NCBI RefSeq assembly: GCF_900172235.1
Contig: NZ_FWFQ01000003.1
Coordinates: forward strand, 152,975 to 216,974
Direction: 5' to 3'
Source: Pseudoruegeria aquimaris
GTDB taxonomy: Bacteria; Pseudomonadota; Alphaproteobacteria; Rhodobacterales; Rhodobacteraceae
DNA: 64,000 nt
Positions 41,970 to 51,295 of the stretch are shown one piece after another. The notes below the pieces were generated by a model that was given only the letters and a program-made list of their open reading frames with translations, ran no database searches and was not told the origin of the DNA. Positions within the stretch are counted from its first letter, which is position 1, and the number at the start of each line of letters is the position of its first letter. A program made the translations under genes and the position numbers.

Positions 41970-42369
41970 GAGCCATATATGCCCGCTGAACGCCCGCTCG
42001 CCAAGGTGTGTTGCAGCGCCGGGACACAACCAGGCTGAAACGGCAGGGCTTCGCGCACCGGGCGAACCGGGCAGGGAACGATGCCTGGCTTTGGCATGGC
42101 TGGCGAACGTCCGACCCCGGTCGTTTCTCCGTGGCGCGACCGGCATCGAAGTGTTCAGGTTGCGTTACAGATTTTTCACGCTCAATCAGTGGCTTGCGAG
42201 AAATTCACCAGATCGGCGCAGTCAACAGGTGCAGAGAATATCGGCTCTGAGAGACCAATTTCGGCTGTCTCGCGCCGGGCAAGGTGAACAGCCCCTCCCG
42301 CATAACCCTCGAATACAACGGAAAAATCCGGCTGCGTCCGTATGGGGAGAGCGATTTCAGAAAGGCAAG
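41970..42369. other. gene-free stretch between the restriction-like locus and tRNA-Ser
   Basis: No convincing gene on either strand. The stretch should hold the promoter of the reverse-strand methyltransferase-helicase operon and the right end of the island. No copy of the tRNA 3' end was found elsewhere in the window. Confidence 0.45.
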
Positions 42370-42459
42370 TGGCGGAGAGACAGGGATTCGAACCCTGGAG
42401 ACGGTTTCCCGCCTACACACTTTCCAGGCGTGCGCCTTCGACCACTCGGCCACCTCTCC
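42370..42459 (-). tRNA. tRNA-Ser (anticodon GGA)
   Basis: On the reverse strand GGAGAGGTGGCCGAG starts the molecule and TCTCTCCGCCA ends it, with encoded CCA. The 7-bp acceptor stem pairs fully with one G-U. The anticodon loop reads CTGGAAA, giving anticodon GGA. The long variable arm (about 18 bases) and total length of 90 fit tRNA-Ser. T-arm CAGGGTTCGAATCCCTG is perfect. Confidence 0.93.
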
Positions 42460-42553
42460 GTTGGGGCGGGGTTTACCCTCAATCCGAACCGGGATGCAAG
42501 AGGGGAAACACCATTTTTTTGCGTGGGTTCCGTGCCGGAAGGCAACGTCTGGG

Positions 42554-43279
42554 TCAGCTGTCGAGAAACAGGTTCACGCGGCGGTTCTGACGGCCTTTTT
42601 TCTCGATCTTTCCCAGCCGCACCGGGCCGATTTCGGCCGTCGAGGCAACGTGGGTTCCACCGCAGGGTTGCAGGTCCACCTGCCCGTCCCCGGCGCCGAT
42701 CCGCACGAGGCGCACCTGCCCTGCCCCCATCGGCGGCATCACCGACATGGTTTTGACCAGGCCCGGATTCGCGGCGAGTTCGGAATCGGTGATCCAGGTC
42801 TCGCTCACGGGAAGATCCCGCGCGATCAGCGCGTTGAGCGCTGCGGCGATGGCCTCCTTGTCTTCGGGTGCCTCCGGCATGTCGAAATCCAGCCGCCCCT
42901 TCTCGGCAGTGATGGCACCGCCGGACACGGGCAGCGGAATCACCACGGAGAGCAGGTGCAGCGCGGTGTGGATCCGCATGTGGCGGTGGCGGCGCTCCCA
43001 GTCGAGCCGTTGCAGCACCTCCGCCCCGAGCGGGGGCAGCGGGCTCGGCTCGCCGGGCACCAGCACGATGGCCCCCTCTTCGCCCTTCACGGTGGTGGCG
43101 ATGTCCAGAGAGCGCCCGTCCCATTGCAAGCGGCCGCTGTCGCCCGGCTGCCCGCCCCCGGTGGGGTAGAAGACGCTGGCGTCCAGCACCACCCCGCCCT
43201 CGGGCGTATGGCCGATCACCCGGCCGGTGACGTTGTTCATGTAGGCGTCTTCTCGAAACAGCGCGCGCGTGGCTGGCAT
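42554..43279 (-). CDS. AlaX-type alanyl-tRNA editing protein
   Basis: A protein of 241 residues. The zinc ligands are in HTALHLL and CGGTHV, the HxxxH and CxxxH signature of the AlaRS editing domain, and [11 protein letters not shown] is the usual N-terminal motif. It clears Ser or Gly wrongly attached to tRNA-Ala. The gene begins 1 base after the mscS-like stop and ends the cluster running from phr. A longer frame using TTG is open upstream but overlaps the neighbour. Confidence 0.88.
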   Translation of the reverse strand: MPATRALFREDAYMNNVTGRVIGHTPEGGVVLDASVFYPTGGGQPGDSGRLQWDGRSLDIATTVKGEEGAIVLVPGEPSPLPPLGAEVLQRLDWERRHRHMRIHTALHLLSVVIPLPVSGGAITAEKGRLDFDMPEAPEDKEAIAAALNALIARDLPVSETWITDSELAANPGLVKTMSVMPPMGAGQVRLVRIGAGDGQVDLQPCGGTHVASTAEIGPVRLGKIEKKGRQNRRVNLFLDS

Positions 43280-43280
43280 G

Positions 43281-45899
43281 TCAGCTGCTCTCCTCCCCTG
43301 AGCCGGCATCCGGCTCGCTCTCATCAACGGATTTGGACAGATCGGGCGTCTCCCGCAGGACGTCGGAAGGCTGCATCGTCGGCGGATAGGGCTGCGCTGA
43401 AACGCCCTGCCCGCCGCCCTGCCCGCCGGCCGGCGCCGCGGGCCGGGCGGCGCCCGGCAGGGTTTCGGGATTGCGCAGCCAGACGTCGCGCTGCGCGAAG
43501 GGAATCTCGAATCCCTCCTCCGCGAAGCGGCGCGCGATCTCGTGGTTCATGTCGGACTGGACCGAGAGCTTCCAGTTCACGTCGCGCAGGAAACAGCGGA
43601 TCTCGAACTCCAGTGCGTCGGCCCCGAAGTTGCGGAACAGCACCGAGGGCGCGGGGTTGGCGATCACCATCGGATGCGCGTTCGCGATCTCCAGCAGGAC
43701 TTTCTCCACCCGCTTGGTATCGCTGCCGTAGGCCACGCCCACCGGCAGGATCAGGCGGCCGGTGAGATTGCCCCGAGTCCAGTTGGTGACGACCCCCGAC
43801 ACGAGATCGGCGTTGGGCACGATCACGTCGGTCTTGTCGAAGGTCTCGATCCGTGTGGCGCGCACCGAGATGTCGCGCACGTAGCCCATCTGGCCGTTCA
43901 CCTCGATCCAGTCGCCCTCCGAGATCGGCCGCTCCGCCAGCAGGATCAGGCCCGAGACGAAGTTGGACACGATGGTCTGCAGGCCGAAGCCGATCCCCAC
44001 CGAGAGCGCACCGGCCACGAGAGCGAAGGCGGAGAGATCGATGCCCGCGCTCGTCACCGCCACCACCGCCGACAGCGCAAGCCCGACGTAGCCCACGGCC
44101 GACACCACGGCGTGCTGCCCGCCCACGTCCATCTTCGTGCGCGGCAGCACCGTGGTGCGCAGCGCGCTTTGCACCAGCCGGGTGACGGTGTAGCCGATGG
44201 CGAAGACGACGAAGAAGAGGATCAGCTCGGTGGGCGAGATCTTCACCCCGCCGAAGGCGTAGCCGTCCTGGAACTTCTTCCACAGCTCCGTGATGTCGGA
44301 CCAGCGCGCGCCCCAGGTCAGCGCGAAGACGGGCAGGCTGAGAAGGATGATGAAGATGTTGACGATGACCGGGCCGAGCGCGTTCTGCACGCGGTCCTTG
44401 TCGCCGGTGGCCAGCGCGAAGGCCTCGCGGAACAGGCGCTGGATCAGGGCGATGAAGCCGATCAGCGCCAGGGACGCGATCGTGGGGAAGATGATCGAGA
44501 CGGCCGCGTTGTAGTAGCCCAGGGCCGCCAGCACCGGCCCCGCCGCGGCCAGCCCCATGGTGGCCCGCCCGAAGAGGTAGCTCGGGTTGTTGAAGACGGT
44601 CATGTTCTCGCCTTCGGCCCCGACGTTGCGCGCATGGACGACCATGAGCTGCGCCACCCGCAGCAGAAGCACCGCGGCGAAGACGATCAGCGGGAAAGCG
44701 ATGCCCGACTTGGAGGCCGCCGGGATGTCCTGGAACTGGATCATGCCGACGATCAGCGAGTAGAACCCGAAGGTCAGCCCGAGCGCGGAGGCGAACCAGC
44801 GCCCCTGCGCGCATTGCGCCGGCGTCAGGATCAGGAACCGCGCGCCCGCCCCGCGCTTGGGGAAGATGTTGGCGCCGAGCCAGGTGGCCACGTAGAAGGC
44901 GAAGCCCATGCTGGCCACGGAGGACAGCGCGGCATCGGTGTGCAGCCCCACGAGCTGCGTGGTATAGGCCGCCTGCACCAGGAGGCCGATGCCGAAGGTC
45001 GGCACCAGCACCTGGCCGAGCGATACGAGGAAGGCGAGGATCCAGCGCGCCGGCGTCGGATCTTCGCCCTGCACCCGGAGCGCCACCCGCACCATCAGCC
45101 TGCGGCCGCGCACCATCAGCAACAGGCCCATCGCCAGGAAGAACAGCGTTTCCGGCAGGTGACGGCGGATCTGGTTGGCCTGCGTCTCCACCGCCCATGC
45201 CGCCTGGATCTCCGTCCAGACCGGCCCGAACATGCGGTGGACCGCATCGACACCGGCCTTCCAGCTGGTCGGGTTCAGCGGGCTCGGCCCGCGCTCGAAG
45301 AACCGTTCGGACTGCCTGTCGCGCAGAAGGCTGTCGATCTCGCGGATGATGCCGTCGGCCAGCAGGAAGGCCTCTTCGGCCTCGATCACCGGCTCGCGCA
45401 GCGCGGCCATGCGTTCGTTCAGCTCGGCGCGGCGGGCGGCGATGTTGGCGGGTTCTTCGCCGCTTTCGGGCAGCGGCCCCAGCGCATCGATCTGGGCCTG
45501 GAGCGTGCGGATGCGCGCGGCATTGACGCCCGTGGCATCCTCGAAGACCTCGCGCCACTGCACGATCTGGCGGCGCAGCTCTTCCATCGCGGAATCGGAG
45601 GCGCGGTCGTTCTCGATCGCCTCCTGCGCCCGCTCGACGGTCGCCTGCCAGGCCGCGTAGTCCGGCAGCCCCTCCTCGGTGGTGAGCCTGTCGCGGCGCT
45701 CCGCCGTCGCGGCGGCCGCATCGGCCTCGGCGGTGATCGCTTCGAGGCCGATCGTATCGGCCACCGCGGCCCCCGCTTCGGCCACCGCGCCATCGCCCGC
45801 CGGCTCAAGCGTGGGGTCGCGCGCTTCCTGCTGCGCCCCGAGCGGCGCGGCGAGCGCCACCAGCAGGGCAAGGCAGAGCGCCTGGAGGCGGATGCGCAT
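43281..45899 (-). CDS. MscS-family mechanosensitive ion channel with DUF3772-type periplasmic region
   Basis: A protein of 872 residues. It starts with a signal peptide ([20 protein letters not shown]), then a helical periplasmic region of about 200 residues, about ten membrane spans, and the MscS core: a pore helix with [20 protein letters not shown], the beta domain ([20 protein letters not shown]) and a cytoplasmic end. The C-terminal 80 residues are Pro/Gly-rich and disordered. It resembles the large MscK/MscM-like channels that open on osmotic downshift. Its start shares a base with the cysK stop. Confidence 0.88.
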   Translation of the reverse strand: MRIRLQALCLALLVALAAPLGAQQEARDPTLEPAGDGAVAEAGAAVADTIGLEAITAEADAAAATAERRDRLTTEEGLPDYAAWQATVERAQEAIENDRASDSAMEELRRQIVQWREVFEDATGVNAARIRTLQAQIDALGPLPESGEEPANIAARRAELNERMAALREPVIEAEEAFLLADGIIREIDSLLRDRQSERFFERGPSPLNPTSWKAGVDAVHRMFGPVWTEIQAAWAVETQANQIRRHLPETLFFLAMGLLLMVRGRRLMVRVALRVQGEDPTPARWILAFLVSLGQVLVPTFGIGLLVQAAYTTQLVGLHTDAALSSVASMGFAFYVATWLGANIFPKRGAGARFLILTPAQCAQGRWFASALGLTFGFYSLIVGMIQFQDIPAASKSGIAFPLIVFAAVLLLRVAQLMVVHARNVGAEGENMTVFNNPSYLFGRATMGLAAAGPVLAALGYYNAAVSIIFPTIASLALIGFIALIQRLFREAFALATGDKDRVQNALGPVIVNIFIILLSLPVFALTWGARWSDITELWKKFQDGYAFGGVKISPTELILFFVVFAIGYTVTRLVQSALRTTVLPRTKMDVGGQHAVVSAVGYVGLALSAVVAVTSAGIDLSAFALVAGALSVGIGFGLQTIVSNFVSGLILLAERPISEGDWIEVNGQMGYVRDISVRATRIETFDKTDVIVPNADLVSGVVTNWTRGNLTGRLILPVGVAYGSDTKRVEKVLLEIANAHPMVIANPAPSVLFRNFGADALEFEIRCFLRDVNWKLSVQSDMNHEIARRFAEEGFEIPFAQRDVWLRNPETLPGAARPAAPAGGQGGGQGVSAQPYPPTMQPSDVLRETPDLSKSVDESEPDAGSGEESS

Positions 45900-46936
45900 C
45901 AATCCACGAAGACGCCCGGAATCGAGCGCGGCCCTGCATCAAGCCAGCCCGGCACGGGCAGGCCCTTGGAGCGCAGGAAATCGGGGTTGAACAGCTTGGA
46001 TTGATACCGGGTGCCGTAGTCGCAGAGGATCGTCACGATGGTGTGGCCCGGCCCCAGCTCCCTGGCGAGCCGGATCGCGCCGGCCACGTTGATGCCGGAG
46101 GAGCCGCCGAGGCAGAGGCCCTCGTGCTGGAGCAGATCGAAGACGATCGGCAGCGCCTCGGAATCGGGGATGTTGTAGGCGTGGTCCACGGTGAGCCCTT
46201 CGAGGTTGGCCGTGATCCGCCCCTGCCCGATTCCTTCCGTGATGGAGCCGCCTTCGCTCTTCAGTTCGCCGGTGGTGTAGAAACTGTAGAGCGCCGCGCC
46301 GTCGGGATCGGCAAGGCCGATCTTCACGTCCTTCGAACGCTCCCGCAGCCCCGCAGCCACGCCGGCCAGCGTGCCACCGGAGCCGACGGCGCAGATGAAG
46401 CCGTCCACCTTGCCCTGGGTCTGCTCCCAGATCTCGGGCGCGGTGGTTTCGTAATGCGCCTGACGGTTGGCCACGTTGTCGAACTGGTTGGCCCAGACCG
46501 CGCCGTTGGGCTCCGTCTTGGCCAGTTCCGCCGCCAGCCGCTCGGAGTAGCGCACGTAGTTGTTGGGGTTGCGGTAGGGCACCGCCGGCACCTGCACCAG
46601 CTCCGCGCCGGCCAGCCGCAGCATGTCCTTCTTTTCCTCGGACTGGGTCTCGGGGATCACGATCACCGTCTTGAAGCCCATGGCCGCCCCCACCAGCGCA
46701 AGGCCGATGCCGGTGTTGCCCGCGGTGCCTTCCACGATGGTACCGCCGGGGCGCAGCGCCCCGCGCGCAACCGCGTCCTGGATGATCTTGAGCGCCGGAC
46801 GATCCTTCACCGACTGGCCCGGGTTGAGGAACTCGGCCTTGCCGAGGATCTCGCAGCCGGTGGCTTCGCTGGCCGCTTTGAGCCGAATGAGGGGGGTATT
46901 GCCGATGAGATCCGGCAGGTCTTTGCACACACGCAT
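45899..46936 (-). CDS. cysK: cysteine synthase A
   Basis: A PLP enzyme of 345 residues with the PLP lysine in QSVKDRPAL, the substrate loop VEGTAGNTGIG, the phosphate loop VGSGGTLAGV and LGGSSGINVAGA near the C-terminus. It makes cysteine from O-acetylserine and sulfide. The ATG at 46936 fits the family N-terminus. In Rhodobacter sphaeroides cysK lies directly after trgAB, and the three genes together give tellurite resistance. The same order here supports that link. Confidence 0.92.
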   Translation of the reverse strand: MRVCKDLPDLIGNTPLIRLKAASEATGCEILGKAEFLNPGQSVKDRPALKIIQDAVARGALRPGGTIVEGTAGNTGIGLALVGAAMGFKTVIVIPETQSEEKKDMLRLAGAELVQVPAVPYRNPNNYVRYSERLAAELAKTEPNGAVWANQFDNVANRQAHYETTAPEIWEQTQGKVDGFICAVGSGGTLAGVAAGLRERSKDVKIGLADPDGAALYSFYTTGELKSEGGSITEGIGQGRITANLEGLTVDHAYNIPDSEALPIVFDLLQHEGLCLGGSSGINVAGAIRLARELGPGHTIVTILCDYGTRYQSKLFNPDFLRSKGLPVPGWLDAGPRSIPGVFVD

Positions 46937-46996
46937 GTTTTCTGGCCCAGGTCGAAATTCCGGTTTCACCCTGTGTAGGCCCCCACCAGAAGGACT

Positions 46997-48163
46997 TCAA
47001 GCGCCCGCGCGCAGGGCGTCACGGTTCCGTGCGAGCCAGAGCGCGGCCATCACGAGCGGGCCGGTCTGCGCCTCGCCGCTTTCCACCACCTCCATCAGCG
47101 CGTCAAAGCCGAGGATATGCGACCGGATATCCTCTTCTTCGCTGGCCAGCCCGGCCACGCCGCCGGCATCATCGGGAAGATCGGCGAGGCCGACGTAGGT
47201 ATGGTAGAATTCCGTCGTCGCCCCGGGCGAGGGATAGGCGCGCGAGACGAGATGCAGTTGGCCCAGGGCGATCCCGGTTTCCTCCAGCGTCTCGCGCCGC
47301 GCCGCCGCTTCCGGGCTTTCGCCGAGGTCGATCAGCCCGGCCACCGGCTCCAGCATCCACAGCACTTCGGCCCCGCGCACGAAGGGACCCATGCGGATCT
47401 GCTCCACCACCAGCACCCGGTCCCGCTTCGGATCGTATGGCAGCACGATGATGGCATCCGTGCCCACGAAGACCTCGCGCGTGATCGGCCTGCTCTGCGC
47501 GCCGGAAAACTTGCGAAACCGGAGGGCGATCTCATCCAACGCGAAGAACGAGCTGTAAACCCTTTCACTGGAAAGGATTTCAACGTCATCCAAACCCTTG
47601 CCGCTGCCGATCTTCACCGGCGCCTTGCCACGCGCAAGGATGCGGCTCCAGGCGCGGTTTCGGATCATCGGGAAGCGCCGCGCCACCTCCTGCGGGGTGA
47701 AGCGGCCGTAGTATCCCATCACCTCGCGCGCCGCCAGCAGCGTCACCTCGCCGTGGGCCTGCGCCCAGGCCTCCAGATCCCAGGGCGCGCCCGGAACCCA
47801 TTGCGCGGAGTCCGGGAAGAACACCAAGGCCTCCTCGCCGTTCTCCAACCGGCAGGGGCGCAGGTCGAAATCGAACCCGCCCTCGTAGAAGCGCAGCCGC
47901 TCAATGTCGGCGGCGTCCACCCCCCGGCACAGCAGCCCCTCGGCCGCCCCGCCGGGCGATTGGACGATCATCGGGAAGATCTCGCCCGAGACCGCGTAGG
48001 CGCGGTGGTCCGGCAGCCGGGTCTCGACGAGCTGGCCCTCGGGCAACTTGCGGCCCAGGACCAGCTCCAGAAGAGGGATGAACCTCAGCGTGCCGTAGAA
48101 AAACAGGCTCCCGGTGGAAGCGCTACCGCCAGTTTCGCCCGGCCCAGTTACTGATGAAACCAC
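46997..48163 (-). CDS. trgB: TrgB-like protein: gamma-glutamylcyclotransferase-like domain fused to NUDIX hydrolase
   Basis: A protein of 388 residues. The N-terminal domain (FFYGTLRFIPLLELVLGR, with EGLLCRGVDAADIERLRFYE) is a GGCT/AIG2-like fold; the C-terminal domain has a perfect NUDIX box, GLIDLGESPEAAARRETLEE followed by TGI, of the ADP-ribose pyrophosphatase type. The likely start is GTG at 48163, 41 bases inside trgA. It matches TrgB of the R. sphaeroides tellurite-resistance locus in domain layout and in position between trgA and cysK. Confidence 0.85.
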   Translation of the reverse strand: MVSSVTGPGETGGSASTGSLFFYGTLRFIPLLELVLGRKLPEGQLVETRLPDHRAYAVSGEIFPMIVQSPGGAAEGLLCRGVDAADIERLRFYEGGFDFDLRPCRLENGEEALVFFPDSAQWVPGAPWDLEAWAQAHGEVTLLAAREVMGYYGRFTPQEVARRFPMIRNRAWSRILARGKAPVKIGSGKGLDDVEILSSERVYSSFFALDEIALRFRKFSGAQSRPITREVFVGTDAIIVLPYDPKRDRVLVVEQIRMGPFVRGAEVLWMLEPVAGLIDLGESPEAAARRETLEETGIALGQLHLVSRAYPSPGATTEFYHTYVGLADLPDDAGGVAGLASEEEDIRSHILGFDALMEVVESGEAQTGPLVMAALWLARNRDALRAGA

Positions 48164-48563
48164 AGAAAATACCGCCTATCGCCAAGGTGCCGAGGATCGT
48201 CGGATTGGCGATCAACAGCGCGTGTTCAAATGAAATTTCAAAAACCGCCGCCACGGCCTCGACCGGCCCGTCGTAGGACTTGCGCATCGAAAGCTTCACC
48301 ATCTCGATGCTGGCGTGCAGGAAGATCGCCACGGCCGTCATCGCCGCCGATGTCGTCAGCCCCACGCCGATCGCCGCGCGCGTGCCTTCACCGCCGCGCG
48401 GCCCCATGATCTTCCAGCCGCAGATCAGCCCGATCAGCGTGTTGCCCTCGCTGAACCACTTGGTGGGGGTGCCCTCGTCCAGCAGGGGCTTGACCAACTC
48501 GCTCGTGAAATAGGCAAGCAGGGCGAAGGCGATGCTCGCGACGAGTTTGGCGGCGGTGGGCAT
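48123..48563 (-). CDS. trgA: TrgA family membrane protein
   Basis: A protein of 146 residues with four likely membrane spans (AKLVASIAFALLAYFTSELV, NTLIGLICGWKIM, GLTTSAAMTAVAIFLHASI, TILGTLAIGGIFCGFISNW). Sequence and neighbours match TrgA of the Rhodobacter tellurite-resistance operon. The biochemical function of the family is not established. It starts 6 bases after the cfa stop and overlaps trgB. Confidence 0.88.
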   Translation of the reverse strand: MPTAAKLVASIAFALLAYFTSELVKPLLDEGTPTKWFSEGNTLIGLICGWKIMGPRGGEGTRAAIGVGLTTSAAMTAVAIFLHASIEMVKLSMRKSYDGPVEAVAAVFEISFEHALLIANPTILGTLAIGGIFCGFISNWAGRNWR

Positions 48564-48569
48564 GGGTGT

Positions 48570-49781
48570 CTAGCTCGGCCTCGTGATCGTGATCTGGGTC
48601 ACGTCGCAGTTTCCGCTATGAAAGGTTGCAGCGCAAGAGGTGAGGTAGAGGTTCCACATACGCCTGAAACGTGTGTCGAAGCCAAGCGCGCGGATCTTGT
48701 CCCATTGGGCATTGAAGCTTTCGTGCCAGCGGCGCATCGTGAGCGAGTAGCTTTCGCCGAACTCGATGGAGCCGCGCACCTTCATCCCCGCCCGCTCCAC
48801 CTCTCGGCGCAGCACGGACGGGCTCGGAAGCATCCCACCAGGGAAGATGTATTTCTGTATGAAATCAACCTTCTTGCGATACTTCTTGAAGTTCTCGTCG
48901 GGCACGGTGATGACCTGCAGAGTGGCCTGCGCCCCCGGCTTGAGCCGCTCGCGGACACACTCGAAATAGACCGGCCAGTAGCGCTCGCCCACGGCCTCGA
49001 ACATCTCGATGGAGGCGATGCCGTCATAGGTGCCGGTTTCGTCGCGGTAGTCCTGCAGCTTGATCGTCACCCGGTCCGAAAGCCCCAGCCGCTCCATCCG
49101 GGCGACGGCGAAATCGTACTGCTCGCGCGAGATCGTGAGCCCCGTCACGCGCATCCCGCGCTCCGCCGCCGCGTATTCGGCGAAACCGCCCCAGCCGCAG
49201 CCGATCTCCAGAAGGTGATCGCCCGGCTGCGCACCGATGGAATCCACCATCGCCGCGTATTTCTGCTTCTGGGCCTTCTCCAGATCCTCCTGCCCGGTCT
49301 CGTAGAGCGCGCTTGAGTAGGTCATGGTGTCGTCCAGCCAGAGGCCGTAGAACTCGTTTCCGAGGTCGTAGTGGTAGGAGATGTTGCGCCGCGCCTGGGC
49401 CTTGCTGTTGGATTTCAGCCAGAAGCGCAGGCGCTCGTAGCCGCGCAGCAGGGCGTTGCCGGAAAACCCGTGCACGAGGCTGTCCTTGGCGAGGTGCACG
49501 TAGTCCATGAAGGCCATCAGGTCAGGCGTGCTCCAGCCGCCCTCCATGTAGGATTCGAAGAAGCCCAGATCGCCTTCGCGGATCAGCCGCGTGAAGATCT
49601 CGGGATCGTGGAGCGAGATTTCGGCCACCGGGCCGGGCGCCTCCCCTTCGACGCGGAACATGCGCCCATCGGGCAGACGCACGTCCAACCGCCCGGCAGG
49701 AACGGCCTTGAGCCTGTCCAATATCTGCGGAAAGTAGCGTGGCAATGGCGCACGCGCCTCGCCCGTCTTCGCTGCCTGCAT
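48570..49781 (-). CDS. cfa: cyclopropane-fatty-acyl-phospholipid synthase
   Basis: A protein of 403 residues. The SAM-binding motif is LLEIGCGWGGFAEYAA; YHYDLGNEFYGLWLD and TYSSALYETGQEDLEKAQ are diagnostic for the CFA synthase family, as is MFEAVGERYW with its catalytic glutamate region. It methylenates double bonds of membrane lipids. The ATG at 49781 has the ribosome site gagg; the longer frame overlapping the photolyase gene is not needed. Confidence 0.92.
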   Translation of the reverse strand: MQAAKTGEARAPLPRYFPQILDRLKAVPAGRLDVRLPDGRMFRVEGEAPGPVAEISLHDPEIFTRLIREGDLGFFESYMEGGWSTPDLMAFMDYVHLAKDSLVHGFSGNALLRGYERLRFWLKSNSKAQARRNISYHYDLGNEFYGLWLDDTMTYSSALYETGQEDLEKAQKQKYAAMVDSIGAQPGDHLLEIGCGWGGFAEYAAAERGMRVTGLTISREQYDFAVARMERLGLSDRVTIKLQDYRDETGTYDGIASIEMFEAVGERYWPVYFECVRERLKPGAQATLQVITVPDENFKKYRKKVDFIQKYIFPGGMLPSPSVLRREVERAGMKVRGSIEFGESYSLTMRRWHESFNAQWDKIRALGFDTRFRRMWNLYLTSCAATFHSGNCDVTQITITRPS

Positions 49782-49827
49782 CAATCCCTCGTTTGCTCCT
49801 ACTGCCACTTGAGCAGATACACCGCTG

Positions 49828-51267
49828 TTATTCAACGTTTTCTTCCTGTTGTTGCTTGTGTTGTTCGTAGGCTTCCAGCGCGCGCGCACGGCCCCGCGCC
49901 AGATCGACGACAGGCTTCGCCGGATAGGGCTGGCCGGGCGAAAGCCCCCAGCTGCGCGGCACGGCCTCGAAAAAGGCCAGCGCTTCCTGCCCCGGATTGC
50001 GCGACGCCTCCGCCAGCCAGCGCCGCACGTAGGCGCCGTCGGCGTCGAATTTTTCCTGCTGCGTCTGGGGGTTGAACACCCGGAAATAGGGCGCGGCGTC
50101 GGGCCCGGAGCCCGCGACCCATTGCCAGCCCATCGCGTTGCTGGCGGGATCCCAGTCGATCAAGCACTCTTCGAACCACTTCTGGCCCACGCGCCAGTGC
50201 ACGCCCATGTGCTTCGTGAGGTATGAGGCCACGATCATGCGCGCGCGGTTGTGCATGGTGCCGCTCACGTAGAGCTGGCGCATGGCGGCATCGACGAAGG
50301 GCACGCCGGTGCGCCCCTGTTTCCACGCCAGCACCTGGGGGCTGTCATCCCGCCAGGGGAAGCTCGCCCATTCCGGGCGCCAGCTTTCGGTTTCGATATG
50401 CGGGGTGTGGTAGATCAGGTGATAGGCGAACTCGCGCCAGACGAGCTCCTTCAGAAAGTGCTCCGCCCCCTTGGCTCCGGACGCCTGCGCCCGCTGCCCG
50501 GCCCGCCAGATGCGATGCGGCGCGATCTCGCCGTAGGCAAGGTTTTCGCTGAGCCCGGACGTGGCGGGTTCCGCCGGGTAGTCCCGCCGGGCCTTGTAGC
50601 CGTCGGCCTTCGCGGCGATGAATGCGTCCAACCGCGCCGCCGCGGCCTCTTCGCCCACGCACATGTGCGGCGCCAGAACTTCCGCGCCCCGGTTCATCGC
50701 CGCGCCGAGCGCCCAATCCGCCAGCGCCTCGCTCGCCGGAAATGCTTCCGGCGCCGCGATCGCAGCGGGTGCCGCAATCGCCGGGGCAACCTCCAGATCC
50801 TTCACCGCCCGCCAGAACGGCGAGTAGACCCGGTAGAACCCGCCGGAGCCCGTCTGCACCGACCACGGCTCGAACAGAAGATGCCCACCGTGGCTTTCCG
50901 CAGTGATACCAGAAGCTTTCAGGCTGCTCTTCACGTCCTCGTCGATCTCGCGGGAAAGCCCGTCGTAAAGGCGGTTCCAATGCACCGCGCCTGCGCCCGT
51001 CTCGCGCGCGAGATCGAGCAGCACCTCCCGCGACGGGCCACTGCGCAGGATCAGCTTCTGGCCGAGCGCTTCGAGGGTTTCGGCGAATTTCGCCACGGCG
51101 GCCTCGTAGCGGAAAGCCGGCGCCGCGCCGAGGGCATCGATGCGCGCATCGCGGATCACGAGGCAGATCACGGGCCCGCCGCCCTTCAGCGCAGCGGCCA
51201 GCGCGGGGTTGTCGGCCAGCCGGAAATCCCGCCTGAACCACATGATGACAGGTGCTGTTTCGCTCAT
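49828..51267 (-). CDS. phrB: deoxyribodipyrimidine photolyase (class I)
   Basis: A protein of 479 residues with the N-terminal photolyase domain (VIMWFRRDFRLADNPALAAA) and the FAD-binding C-terminal half: KELVWREFAYHL, TGVPFVDAAMRQL, TMHNRARMIVASYLTKHM and SNAMGWQWVAGSG. The family tryptophans for electron transfer and dimer binding lie in these segments. It repairs UV-made cyclobutane dimers using light. It is followed 46 bases later by cfa. Confidence 0.93.
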   Translation of the reverse strand: MSETAPVIMWFRRDFRLADNPALAAALKGGGPVICLVIRDARIDALGAAPAFRYEAAVAKFAETLEALGQKLILRSGPSREVLLDLARETGAGAVHWNRLYDGLSREIDEDVKSSLKASGITAESHGGHLLFEPWSVQTGSGGFYRVYSPFWRAVKDLEVAPAIAAPAAIAAPEAFPASEALADWALGAAMNRGAEVLAPHMCVGEEAAAARLDAFIAAKADGYKARRDYPAEPATSGLSENLAYGEIAPHRIWRAGQRAQASGAKGAEHFLKELVWREFAYHLIYHTPHIETESWRPEWASFPWRDDSPQVLAWKQGRTGVPFVDAAMRQLYVSGTMHNRARMIVASYLTKHMGVHWRVGQKWFEECLIDWDPASNAMGWQWVAGSGPDAAPYFRVFNPQTQQEKFDADGAYVRRWLAEASRNPGQEALAFFEAVPRSWGLSPGQPYPAKPVVDLARGRARALEAYEQHKQQQEENVE

Positions 51268-51295
51268 TGAGTTCCCCTACCCGGCTATGTGCCGA

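Larger units (their letters stand above)
17765..42369. mobile_element. decayed prophage plus recombinase and restriction-like modules, inserted between phnM and tRNA-Ser
   Basis: From just after phnM to the 3' end of a tRNA-Ser gene the genes are phage-like or mobile: terminase fragments, DUF6362, RuvC-like, primase-helicase, RecB-like nuclease, intein-containing helicase, Sak4-like ATPase, sigma-like and zinc-finger regulators, a serine recombinase cassette and a restriction-like locus. The tRNA 3' end faces the element, as is usual for integrated islands. No duplicated tRNA end was found on the left, so exact att sites are not defined and the island may be composite. Confidence 0.65.

Noticed and set aside
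42008..42250. An 80-residue frame upstream of the short methyltransferase gene
   Set aside because: No family resemblance, no ribosome site, and composition like random GC-rich DNA.
43542..46004. An 820-residue forward frame opposite the MscS-like gene
   Set aside because: Its composition is His/Arg/Gln-rich as expected from the antisense of a GC-rich gene, with no domain, while the reverse strand holds a clear channel protein.
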